Source: Sandaracinaceae bacterium (GTDB taxonomy: Bacteria; Myxococcota_A; Polyangia; Polyangiales; Houyiibacteriaceae). From it: DNA of 21,169 nt. Location: the NCBI GenBank assembly GCA_012514415.1, contig JAAZAH010000372.1, positions 1 to 21,169 of the forward strand, written 5' to 3'. Every line of letters begins with the position of its first letter. Position 1 is the stretch's first letter. Made by a program: the position numbers and the translations under genes. Below, one piece after another: positions 13,969 through 21,169 of the stretch. The notes beneath the pieces were generated by a model. The model saw only the letters and a list, made by a program, of their open reading frames with translations. It had not been told where the DNA came from and did no database searches.

Positions 13969-14213
13969 GACCTCTCTCCCCCTAGAAGTGTGTAAAAATA
14001 TGACCGTTATAGACCTATCACTTGCGTGAAAAACAATCCGTTTTTATTCCTATGTTTCGGCGGTTGTTCGCTCGTACTTTCTCTACGACCAAAGGTCAAG
14101 TTCGTGTACTCCATTATGCACCTTTATCGGGCATTTCCGTCGGGGATTGCGTCGCCCAACGCGCTTTCGTGCTTTTCATCGCCGCACATGGCAGGTACAA
14201 GTGCGTCCCACCC
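13969..14213. promoter_or_regulatory. AT-rich divergent promoter region (sigma factor / orphan gene)
   Basis: This is one of the most AT-rich parts of the window, lying between divergent genes. Minus strand: TTGTTT (14036-14031) and TATAAC (14011-14006), 19 bases apart, could drive the sigma factor. Plus strand: TTGCGT (14022-14027) and TATTCC (14045-14050), 17 bases apart, could drive the orphan gene with a long leader. Both are weak matches; the base composition is the stronger evidence. Confidence 0.35.
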
Positions 14214-14849
14214 ATGAGTCTCGAGCGAAAAAATAGGCGTCCGTCCATCGCTCGCGCCGACCGGCGCGAACGCACGCGCTTTCGTGAGCTCGCCCTCCGC
14301 GCGCCGGATTGCGACGAGACGGCCGACGCCTTCGTCTTTGCCTATCGGAGCCTCGAGCGTCCCGATCGCATCCGCATGGCGCGCGCCGTCGGGCGTGATC
14401 TCCGGGGCGCCGGGCACGATCCGCGCCCCGCACTCGCCATCCTGTTCGCCGCAGAAGAAGACCCACAGCTCACCGCCGAGCTCATCGATCTCCTCGGAGT
14501 CTTCGACCCACCCGGGAGCGATTCACTCGCACTCGCAAGCTTTTACGGCAGCGAGCCCATTGTCGGGACGCTCATCGGCATCCCCAACGCGGAAGGGGAG
14601 GGATGGCTTGGGCTATTTGCAGGACAAGGGGATGAACACGCGGAAGCGCCACCGGAGATCGCGCTGCTCCACGCGCCGAGCTTCTATCAGCTCGAGGAGT
14701 GCGTCCGCGAAAAACTCGGCAGGCAGCCGCGTCGCGTCCCCATCGAGCTTGCAGCCGGCGAGCTCGCCCCTCAGATCTTGCGCTATCGTCGGGCGCGGGG
14801 CAGCCTCCCTCCCGAGGCGCGTCAATTCGCCGGGCTCTTTTCGATTTAA
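14214..14849 (+). CDS. Orphan protein of unknown function upstream of thrB
   Basis: A 211-residue protein with no signal peptide or membrane helix. The N-terminal 30 residues are strongly basic (RKNRR, RADRRERTRFR). The middle is helical and acidic (about 34-95). A beta-like stretch follows (FYGSEPIVGTLIGIPNAEGE, about 110-129), then an arginine-rich helical end. I recognise no family. The start is set at the ATG at 14214 because upstream codons in the same frame (open to 14022) are AT-rich and unlike the coding style here. No clear ribosome-binding site precedes it. thrB begins 42 bases after its stop, so the two may be cotranscribed. Confidence 0.65.
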   Translation: MSLERKNRRPSIARADRRERTRFRELALRAPDCDETADAFVFAYRSLERPDRIRMARAVGRDLRGAGHDPRPALAILFAAEEDPQLTAELIDLLGVFDPPGSDSLALASFYGSEPIVGTLIGIPNAEGEGWLGLFAGQGDEHAEAPPEIALLHAPSFYQLEECVREKLGRQPRRVPIELAAGELAPQILRYRRARGSLPPEARQFAGLFSI

Positions 14850-14891
14850 CGGCTCAAGATACGCGCCCACGATCTAATTCTGGAGAGAATT

Positions 14892-15863
14892 TTGGCCGTC
14901 TATACCTCGCTCGAGCTCGAAGATGCTTCGTCGATTACCCGGGCCCACGGGCTCGGTGAGACCCGCGCGATCGTTCCCATCGCGGCGGGGAGCGTGAACT
15001 CGAATTATTTTCTCGACGGCGATTTCGGGCGGGTTTTTCTAAGGATCTACGAAGAGCAGGAGCGCGAAGGCGTCGAATATGAGTGGGCGCTTCTTCAGCA
15101 TTTGGCCGAGCGCGGCATCCCGCTGCCACGCATCCTGCCTGGGCCGGAGCCGGGCACGCTCGCCGTCGAGGGAAAACCCGTCGCGCTCTTCGAGCTCGCA
15201 GGAGGCGAAGAATACTGCCAAAAGAGGATCACCCCGCCGCGCGCCGCGGCCGTGGGTGAGGCACTCGCCAGAGTGCACCTCGCTGGCCGCGATTTTCCCC
15301 TCCGAAAGGAGAGCCGCTTTGGAAGGCCCGAGCTTCGCCAGCGCCTCCGCCTCGCCGAATCCGCCGGAAGACCTGAGCTCCGCGAGACGCTAAGCGAACT
15401 GCACCGATTGCTCGATGCCATCGAAGCAGCGCCCGCGCCCGATCTTCCCCAAGGCGTGATCCACGGCGATCTTTTCCGAGATAACGTCAAATATGAGGGA
15501 GATGCGATCCGCGCGCTCCTCGATTGGGAGAGCGCGAGCGATGGAACGCTCCTCTACGATCTCATTGTCACAATGCACGCCTTCACGTTCGGCGATGATT
15601 TTGATTTCGAGTTGATCCGTGCGCTCTTTGACGCCTACGATCGAACGCGTCCCCTTGAAGCCCGAGAATGGAACGCCATCCGTGACGTCGCCGTCGAAGC
15701 GGCCATCCGCTTCACAATCACGCGGATCACCGATTTTTACCTCAGAAGCGGCGAGGGAGGGGAGGGGCGTGTCATGAAGGATTATCGGCGATTCATCGCG
15801 CGGAGAAAATCGATCGAGGCGTTCACGAGCAAGGAGCTCATCGAGGCCATCCGAGGCCGCTGA
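14892..15863 (+). CDS. thrB: Homoserine kinase, type II (APH/choline kinase fold)
   Basis: A 323-residue cytosolic kinase that phosphorylates homoserine with ATP in threonine synthesis. The start MAVYT and the loop PIAAGSVNSNYF (29-40) match the ThrB2 family. The catalytic loop HGDLFRDNV is at 191-199 (D193 base, N198 metal ligand), followed by the magnesium-binding LLDWE (D211). This is the aminoglycoside-phosphotransferase-like fold, not the GHMP type found in E. coli. The start is TTG at 14892 with GGAGAG (14882-14887) at good spacing. No other threonine gene lies in the window, so the substrate rests on family resemblance; another small-molecule kinase of the same fold is the alternative. 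Confidence 0.85.
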   Translation: MAVYTSLELEDASSITRAHGLGETRAIVPIAAGSVNSNYFLDGDFGRVFLRIYEEQEREGVEYEWALLQHLAERGIPLPRILPGPEPGTLAVEGKPVALFELAGGEEYCQKRITPPRAAAVGEALARVHLAGRDFPLRKESRFGRPELRQRLRLAESAGRPELRETLSELHRLLDAIEAAPAPDLPQGVIHGDLFRDNVKYEGDAIRALLDWESASDGTLLYDLIVTMHAFTFGDDFDFELIRALFDAYDRTRPLEAREWNAIRDVAVEAAIRFTITRITDFYLRSGEGGEGRVMKDYRRFIARRKSIEAFTSKELIEAIRGR

Positions 15864-15934
15864 GCGTCGCGCACCGGCTGAAGATCAAAACGAGCGCCGA
15901 TCCTCCGAACGCTTCGCCGTAGAGAAAAGAGAGA

Positions 15935-15948
15935 GGGCAGCGCTGCCC
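15935..15948 (-). terminator. Weak terminator-like palindrome between thrB and the S41 peptidase gene
   Basis: GGGCAGCGCTGCCC is a perfect 14-bp palindrome. On the minus strand it is followed by a pyrimidine-rich TCTCTCTTTTCTCT, so it could end the S41 peptidase transcript 74 bases after its stop. The tract is not a pure T run and the loop must come from opening the palindrome centre. A second stem, CTTCGA/TCGAAG (15994-16009), lies nearer the stop. Confidence 0.4.
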
Positions 15949-16021
15949 GCGATGGAGCGTCGCCGCCCGTTCTCCCTCGTCGTGATTTTCGCGCTTCGAT
16001 CCTTCGAAGTCCCGCGCAGGC

Positions 16022-19000
16022 TCAAGGTTCGCTGGGCTCCATGAGGTTCATCCCGAGTCCAAAAAGCTCGTCGTCATAGCGCGGCGTCTCGAGGAGCTCT
16101 CCTCCCGGGCCGTCGCGGCGGATGACGAGCACCTCCTGGGCCATCCCATCGCCATCGCGCTCTCGCCCGACCACCGTGATGAAGTTGATCCCATCGTGCA
16201 GCGGGATCGTCGCCTTGAACTCGGCTCGCTGTTTGGGCGCGCCATTGCCGAAGCTCTGATAGAAGACCTTATTGGCTCCGGCGAAGATGTACGCGTCGCG
16301 GACGCCCACATCGTCCAAAAGCTCGCCTCGCAGCACGATCCGATCGTCCCGGGTCACGAGCGAATCGAGATGCATCTGAACGCGCGGCGGCAGATGCGAA
16401 TAGCTCGGAATGATCTTCCCGCGATGCCTTTCGGAGACGATGGACTCCGCGCTGACCCATGCGGGTTGGCGGATTTCATCGAAAACGATGCGCGAAAAAC
16501 CGTCGAGCTCGCCGACGACCTCGACCTCGGCGCCCTCGGGAGCGCTCGCGATGATGCGAGCCTCGCTCGCCGGGGATTCGCGGAGAACGGTCCCCGGCGC
16601 GATCGAGACTTTCCTCTTGAGCTCCTTCGGCTCCGCCTTCTTTCGATAAAGCGGGATGCGCTCCTCGTGTGTGAAGCCCTGCCTCAACTCGAGATCATAA
16701 ACGGTGGCCTCGAGCTTCACCTCGTCTTTATCGAAATCCGGAAGCACTTCGAAACCGAAGCGGACGAGTTGCTCCTCGCCGGGCTTCATCGGCTCGAGTT
16801 CGAAGCGTCCGTCGTTCAACAAGACGCCCGTTCCACTCGTTGAGCGGAGGTTGGCCTGGGTCTTGAAGCTCGTACCCTCACCGATATTTTTGATGCGAAG
16901 GTAGAGGTTGGCCCGCTCTCCGCGCTGGAGCATTCCGTCGCCGTTGCCCTCGAAATCATCGCCGAGATGGATCGAGTAGGCGAAGACGGGCTTCGGAAGG
17001 GCCTCGATCGAGGTTTGAAGGACCACCTTCTCAGGCGCGCGATCGTGCTCCGCATCAAAGCGGATCTCGATCCCGTCGGCGCGCGATGGCGTCGCGCGAG
17101 GAATGCGGCAGGCGCGCTCCTTTCCTTCGTTTTGGCAGATCCCAAGCGGGACGCTCCACTCGCGCGTCTCGCCGGGAGCCAGCTTTCCGAAAACGAGCTC
17201 GCGATTCGAAAAGAGCCCGTTATCGCTCCGCGTCACACCGCGGAGCCGATAGACCGTGGCATCTCCGGTATTCTTCACGCGCACCGTGAGTTTCATTGTA
17301 TCGCCGGCGCGCACGTGGTTTTCGGAGCGATCGGTGAAGGCCTCGACATCGAAGCTCGTCGGGCCTTCATCCGGGCCGCTCGACCAGTCGACTCCGAGCT
17401 TCTTGAGCTCGGCGATGGCGCGCTTGAGCTGCTCATCGCGTGCCGCTTCGATCGCAGGAGCCGCCTCGGCGAGCATCTTCCGGCGATCGTGCGTCGTCGC
17501 CTTCGAAAGGAGTTTCACCGAGAAATCGGTCAAAAATTCCTTTTCCTTTTGGTTCTCCTCGAGCTCCTCGGGCGGCGTCTCTTGGATCATCCGCCGCGTC
17601 TCTCGATCGAGGTAATAGCGGAGGACGAGGAGGGGCTCTTCCTGTTCGATCGCGGCCGCGTGCGTAAGATGCGAGCGGAGGTCCGCCTCACGGAAGGAAT
17701 TGTCGTCGAGGGCGAGGTCCATCCGCTCGATGTCGACGGTCATCGGTTCGATGGCGATATCCGGCACGATGCCGACGCCTTGGATGGAGACATCGCCGGG
17801 TGTGAGATATTGAGCGACGGTGAGCTTGAGCGCTGAGCCGTCTTGGAGATTAAAGAGGACCTGAACCGAGCCCTTTCCGAAGCTTCGCTGCCCGATCACG
17901 AGCGCGCGATCGTGGTTCTTGAGGGCACCAGCGACGATCTCGCTCGCCGACGCGCTCGAGCCGTTGATGAGCACGATCATCGGATAATCGGGCTCGGTCC
18001 CACGCGGTGAGGCCTCTTTGACCTCCCGCTCTCGCGGATCCTGCGAGGACGTCGCCACGATGGTGCCGCTCTTCAAGAAGACATCGGCGACCTTGACGGC
18101 CTGATCCAAAAGTCCCCCCGGGTTGTCGCGAAGGTCGAGGACGAGCCCGCGCATCTTCTTTTTGTGGAGATCGTCGAGCGCGGCGCGGAGATCGGCCGTG
18201 GTATTGCCTTGGAAGTTGTTGATCTTCACGTAGCCGATCTGCTGCGCGAGGAGTTTATGCTCGACGCTTTCAATGCGGATGTTGGCGCGGACGAGGCTGA
18301 CCTTGCGCTTCGGGCCGTATCGGCCATTGCCGAGCGCGCGCGAGATAAAAACGTCCACGGTGCTGCCGACCCGGCCGCGGAGGCGGTTGACGGCGTCGGT
18401 GAGGGGCATGTTCAGGGTGGACTCGTCGTTGATCTGAACGATTCGATCGCCCTTTTGAATGCCCGCACGTGAGGCCGGGGTGTTTTCCATGGGCCGGATC
18501 ACCGTGAGATGGCCGTCGCGAATCGAGATGACGATGCCGAGCCCACCGAACTCGCCGCGCGTGCTCGCTTGCATATCGGCAAAGATCTCGGGAGAGAGGA
18601 GGACGGTATGCGGATCGAGCGTGCGCAGCATCCCGTTGACGGTGGCGTATTCGATGTCGCGGAGATCGAGATCGGGCTCCTTTAAGAGCTCTGGAAGCAG
18701 AAACTCGAAGACCTCACGAGCCCGCGCGGATAGAGCCCAAGGGCTATCGATATCGTCGACTTTGAAGGTGCGCTTTTGTTCGTTGATTTGAACGTCGAAG
18801 GTCGGCGCGCCCTCATCATAGCGGACGATGAGCGGGGCGACGCTTCGCTGGAGCGCCGAAAGGCCCGCGAGGAGCATGCGTTGGTAGTCGATGCGATCGG
18901 GCTCGACGTAGCGGTTCTTCACCTCAAAGACGGCACGCTGGAGCGCGGAGAGGCGGATGAGATCGTAGTTTTCGCGCTGCTTCGCCGCTTGAGCCTTTGA

Positions 19001-19111
19001 GGAGCCGTCGATGTTGACATCGAGACCGTTCGGCTCACGGTTGAAGCTCAAGAACGAGGCGGCCGATAAGACGGCCGCGCAGGCGACAAGCTGGAGGAGA
19101 CGTCTCTTCAT
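16022..19111 (-). CDS. Large exported S41 (CtpA/Prc-type) peptidase with C-terminal extension
   Basis: A 1029-residue envelope serine protease. A signal sequence or anchor covers about residues 1-22. A PDZ domain lies at about 188-260 (GGLGIVISI, then ENTPASRAGIQKGDRIVQIN) and the S41 core at about 290-450 (LDLRDNPGGLLDQAV). Aligned to E. coli Prc spacing, the catalytic serine is S388 in SSASASE and the lysine is K413 in SFGKGSVQ. Beyond about 590 come two beta-rich CARDB/NEW3-like repeats (about 598-660 and 718-790), an SH3-like segment (about 834-892) and a last beta domain (about 909-998). Usual CtpA proteins have 400-500 residues; long versions like this are known from Myxococcota. The start is ATG 19111, directly before the signal sequence; an in-frame ATG at 19147 is possible. 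No clear ribosome-binding site for either. Confidence 0.92.
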   Translation of the reverse strand: MKRRLLQLVACAAVLSAASFLSFNREPNGLDVNIDGSSKAQAAKQRENYDLIRLSALQRAVFEVKNRYVEPDRIDYQRMLLAGLSALQRSVAPLIVRYDEGAPTFDVQINEQKRTFKVDDIDSPWALSARAREVFEFLLPELLKEPDLDLRDIEYATVNGMLRTLDPHTVLLSPEIFADMQASTRGEFGGLGIVISIRDGHLTVIRPMENTPASRAGIQKGDRIVQINDESTLNMPLTDAVNRLRGRVGSTVDVFISRALGNGRYGPKRKVSLVRANIRIESVEHKLLAQQIGYVKINNFQGNTTADLRAALDDLHKKKMRGLVLDLRDNPGGLLDQAVKVADVFLKSGTIVATSSQDPREREVKEASPRGTEPDYPMIVLINGSSASASEIVAGALKNHDRALVIGQRSFGKGSVQVLFNLQDGSALKLTVAQYLTPGDVSIQGVGIVPDIAIEPMTVDIERMDLALDDNSFREADLRSHLTHAAAIEQEEPLLVLRYYLDRETRRMIQETPPEELEENQKEKEFLTDFSVKLLSKATTHDRRKMLAEAAPAIEAARDEQLKRAIAELKKLGVDWSSGPDEGPTSFDVEAFTDRSENHVRAGDTMKLTVRVKNTGDATVYRLRGVTRSDNGLFSNRELVFGKLAPGETREWSVPLGICQNEGKERACRIPRATPSRADGIEIRFDAEHDRAPEKVVLQTSIEALPKPVFAYSIHLGDDFEGNGDGMLQRGERANLYLRIKNIGEGTSFKTQANLRSTSGTGVLLNDGRFELEPMKPGEEQLVRFGFEVLPDFDKDEVKLEATVYDLELRQGFTHEERIPLYRKKAEPKELKRKVSIAPGTVLRESPASEARIIASAPEGAEVEVVGELDGFSRIVFDEIRQPAWVSAESIVSERHRGKIIPSYSHLPPRVQMHLDSLVTRDDRIVLRGELLDDVGVRDAYIFAGANKVFYQSFGNGAPKQRAEFKATIPLHDGINFITVVGRERDGDGMAQEVLVIRRDGPGGELLETPRYDDELFGLGMNLMEPSEP

Positions 19112-19413
19112 GGGTTCTGCTGGACCAGATGGTCCTTTGCGGAGCATAGCGAGGCTTGAGGCCGATGGCTATGCACCTTCCTTTGGCTTAACATCGATCA
19201 CGCCGGTTCGATTCTCGAGCGAACGTCGCGCGGGGCTCAATTTTTTCCGGTTTCCCAGAAAGCCCTCCAAGGATTTTCAGCTTTTCGGCGCGTCGCTGCG
19301 CGTCGGGCGATCTTCACAGCATCCCCGAGATGGCGCGATCGACCTCGGATTTCCTTCCAAAATTTTCTCCAGGGCGCGCCGAACGAGCGTCCCACCGAAC
19401 GCCCTCACGAAAA
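19112..19413. other. Divergent spacer between the S41 peptidase and CCA-adding enzyme genes
   Basis: About 300 bases with no convincing gene. It must hold promoters for both divergent genes, but I see no good -35/-10 pair on either strand. Close to the peptidase start is an inverted repeat, GGACCA-GA-TGGTCC (19122-19135). A T run at 19243-19248 follows only a 4-bp stem and is not a credible terminator. Confidence 0.4.
19122..19135. repeat. Inverted repeat just upstream of the S41 peptidase start
   Basis: GGACCA and TGGTCC, two perfect 6-bp arms, are separated by GA. The repeat ends 11 bases upstream of the ATG at 19111, where a hairpin in the leader or a bound regulator could affect initiation. 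If translation started at 19147 instead, it would lie inside the coding sequence. Confidence 0.35.
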
Positions 19414-20682
19414 ATGCATGCCACCATCCAGCCAGAGCGCCTCCCGCGCGCCGTTCACGAGCTCGTCGAAATTTTCGCGAAAAACGATCGAAAAGCGTGG
19501 CTCGTGGGGGGATGTGTGCGCGACCTCTTGCTCGGGAAAGAGGCGAAGGATTTCGATTTTGCGACCAACGCACGTCCCGAAGAGACGCGCTCCTTCTTCA
19601 GACGCACCATTCCCACCGGGATCGCTCACGGAACCATCACGGTGCTGCTTCGCGGGATGTCCTTCGAGGTCACGACGCTTCGCGGCGAAAAGAGCTATTC
19701 GGACGGTCGACGCCCCGACGAGATCGAGTTTGTCGACGACATCCGCGAAGATCTCGCCCGGCGCGATTTCACCATCAACGCCATTGCCTACGACCTCATC
19801 AAAGACGAGCTCATCGATCCTTTTGGTGGGCAGCTCGATCTTGCGCGCGGGATCATTCGGACGGTCGGCGACCCACTTGAGCGGTTCCGGGAAGACGGTC
19901 TCCGCATCCTTCGCGGGGCGCGCTTCGCCTCGACGCTCGAGTTCCGTCTCGCTCCAGAAACCGAGGCGGCGTTCGAGCCCTCACTCGATATTTTTGCGAA
20001 AGTGAGTGGAGAGAGGATCCGAGATGAGTGGCAGAAGGCGCTGAAAGCGCGCCGTCCTTCCATCGCATTCGAGATCATGGCCCGAACCGGAATTCTTCGG
20101 ACGATCGACGCGGAGCTCGGGGCGTATGCCGCAGAGCGAAGAGCGGCATTTGCGGAAGCGCTCGCGGCGATGGATCGGCTCGAGCCCGAGTTCTGTATCC
20201 GCCTCGCCGCGCTTCTCCGAGGCCTCCACGCCGATGCAGGTTCGAGTGCCAAGACGGCCGAGGCCCTTCTCCGCAAGCTTCGCTCTTCTCGTGATGAGAT
20301 GCGCCGCGTCCCGCTTCTGATCCGCGCCGCCTCCACGCTTCCCGAGCTCGAGCGCCCGGAGCAATGGCGACGTCTCGCCCGCCTCGCGGGCCACGATGAG
20401 TGGGAGAATGCGCTCGCCATCCTCCGCGCATTCCACCCAGAAAAAACAAAGGATATCGATGCGGTGCGAGATAAAATAAGAATGGATCTCGATTCCGGCC
20501 TCCCGCTCACCGAAAAAGATCTCGCGATCATGGGGAGCGATCTCATCCGCGAAGTCGGGCTCAAGCCGGGGCCCTCCATCGGCCGGATCCTCCGCGCGCT
20601 CTTCGACGAAGCCTTCGCCGATCCAACGCTGAACGAGCGAAGCGTTCTTCTTGAGCGGGCGAAAGCGCTCTCGAAGGAATGA
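19414..20682 (+). CDS. cca: CCA tRNA nucleotidyltransferase (class II)
   Basis: A 422-residue cytosolic enzyme that adds or repairs the 3'-CCA end of tRNAs. Residues 30-37 (LVGGCVRD) and the metal-binding DFDFAT (D46, D48) form the nucleotidyltransferase core. E85 in FEVTT is a likely third carboxylate, and RRDFTINAIAYD (116-127) and the ERFREDGLRILR stretch complete the class II head and neck. The C-terminal LIREVGLKPGPSIGRIL near 371-387 is typical of CCA-adding enzymes rather than PcnB poly(A) polymerases. The start is ATG 19414, where family similarity begins; 28 upstream codons in frame are not family-like. No clear ribosome-binding site. An A-adding or CC-adding variant cannot be excluded. 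The next gene starts 4 bases after its stop. Confidence 0.85.
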   Translation: MHATIQPERLPRAVHELVEIFAKNDRKAWLVGGCVRDLLLGKEAKDFDFATNARPEETRSFFRRTIPTGIAHGTITVLLRGMSFEVTTLRGEKSYSDGRRPDEIEFVDDIREDLARRDFTINAIAYDLIKDELIDPFGGQLDLARGIIRTVGDPLERFREDGLRILRGARFASTLEFRLAPETEAAFEPSLDIFAKVSGERIRDEWQKALKARRPSIAFEIMARTGILRTIDAELGAYAAERRAAFAEALAAMDRLEPEFCIRLAALLRGLHADAGSSAKTAEALLRKLRSSRDEMRRVPLLIRAASTLPELERPEQWRRLARLAGHDEWENALAILRAFHPEKTKDIDAVRDKIRMDLDSGLPLTEKDLAIMGSDLIREVGLKPGPSIGRILRALFDEAFADPTLNERSVLLERAKALSKE

Positions 20683-20686
20683 GCTG

Positions 20687-21169
20687 ATGAGCGGCTTCAT
20701 CGATCTTCATGTGCACTTCCTTCCCGGTGTCGACGATGGCGTTCGGACCGACGCCGAAGCGCTCGAGCTCCTGCGCGGACTGCGCGCGCTCGGATTTGAG
20801 AGAGCCGTCGCGACGCCCCACATCCGGAGCGCATATTTCGAGAATGACCGCGAGGGGCTTCTTGCAGCGATGGAAGCCTTTCGAGGGGCCGTAGGAACCG
20901 AAGCCGGCATCCCCGAGCTTGGCCTCGCGGCGGAGCATCATCTCGATGATCGCGTCTTCCATCGACTTCTCGAGGGGGAGGGCGTGCCTTATCCCGGGGG
21001 AAGGGCCGCGCTCATCGAGCTCCCCGAGGCCCAGTTTCCTCTCGCGCTCGACGCGCGCTTTTTCGATCTACAGCTCCGCGGCCTGCGTCCCGTGATCGCG
21101 CATCCCGAGCGATACCTTCCGCTCTTTCGCTCGAGCGACGCCATCCGGCCGCTCCTTGAACGGGGGGCC
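20687..21169 (+). CDS. CpsB/YwqE-type PHP-superfamily tyrosine phosphatase (3' end outside window)
   Basis: 161 residues are visible and the frame is still open at the window edge. The start MSGFIDLHVHFLPGVDDG carries the metal-binding H8 and H10; other PHP metal-site markers are ATPH (H45), AAEHH (E83, H84) and PVIAHPERY (H139). This order is typical of the manganese-dependent CpsB/CapC/YwqE phosphatases that dephosphorylate tyrosine kinases controlling polysaccharide export. The ATG at 20687 has AAGGA (20674-20678) 8 bases upstream, and only 4 bases separate it from the CCA enzyme stop, so the two are probably cotranscribed. No kinase or polysaccharide genes are visible; another PHP-family hydrolase is the alternative. 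Confidence 0.78.
   Translation, partial: MSGFIDLHVHFLPGVDDGVRTDAEALELLRGLRALGFERAVATPHIRSAYFENDREGLLAAMEAFRGAVGTEAGIPELGLAAEHHLDDRVFHRLLEGEGVPYPGGRAALIELPEAQFPLALDARFFDLQLRGLRPVIAHPERYLPLFRSSDAIRPLLERGA

Noticed and set aside
14022..14213. Upstream extension of the orphan gene from a TTG at 14022
   Set aside because: The stretch is AT-rich, reads unlike the coding style of the window, and lies in the divergent promoter region.
19201..19220. GGTTCGATTC (19205-19214), a match to the T-arm of a tRNA
   Set aside because: The bases flanking the loop do not form a T-stem, and no anticodon arm or acceptor stem is found around it.
19220..19248. Possible plus-strand terminator before the T run at 19243-19248
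   Set aside because: Only a 4-bp GAGC/GCTC stem with a long loop precedes the T run, which is too weak.
19330..19413. Upstream extension of the CCA-adding enzyme
   Set aside because: The 28 codons show no similarity to the family, whose usual start fits the ATG at 19414.
1..21169. Search for CRISPR arrays, insertion sequences, prophage or defence genes
   Set aside because: No regularly spaced repeats, transposase or integrase motifs, or recognisable defence proteins are seen; most genes are housekeeping or envelope functions.

Overview
The window looks like ordinary chromosome from a Myxococcota bacterium (the former delta-proteobacterial branch). GC content is high, about 60-65% by eye. 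The clearest lineage marker is a MYXO-CTERM type tail (G-C-G-C, membrane helix, four arginines) on a secreted metalloprotease. Supporting this are a very long S41 peptidase with extra C-terminal domains and a FliA-type sigma factor with an unusual tail. No transposon, phage, CRISPR, tRNA or rRNA is visible. Genes are densely packed and many overlap by 4 bases.

Layout. 1-123 is the end of an unrecognised plus-strand gene, with a strong terminator at 154-183. 286-8698 (plus) holds an AI-2E family transporter and then a block of five overlapping genes: a TPR protein, an exported protein of unknown function, a matrixin-type metalloprotease with a MYXO-CTERM tail, and the two halves of a heterodimeric ABC exporter. 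8699-8955 is a convergent spacer rich in hairpins. 8956-12363 (minus) is a glycolysis/secretion operon read gap, pgk, tpiA, secG, with a plausible promoter. 12706-12903 (minus) is a small conserved-looking gene with its own promoter and terminator. 13111-13968 (minus) is the sigma factor. Divergent from it are an orphan gene (14214-14849) and a type II homoserine kinase, thrB (14892-15863). 16022-19111 (minus) is the S41 peptidase. 19414-20682 (plus) is a CCA-adding enzyme, followed after 4 bases by a CpsB/YwqE-type PHP phosphatase that runs off the window end.

How the genes work together. gap-pgk-tpiA is the central triose-phosphate segment of glycolysis, with secG for the Sec translocon as the last gene. 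The five-gene block 1699-8698 is the best candidate for an undescribed system: a cytoplasmic TPR protein, an exported partner, a surface-anchored protease and an ABC exporter appear to be translationally coupled. Its joint function is inference; ordinary operon packing is the null explanation. Smaller oddities include an 18-bp palindrome before the first terminator, a possible leaderless start for the TPR gene, a hairpin enclosing the sigma factor stop codon, and a marked excess of the palindrome CGATCG.
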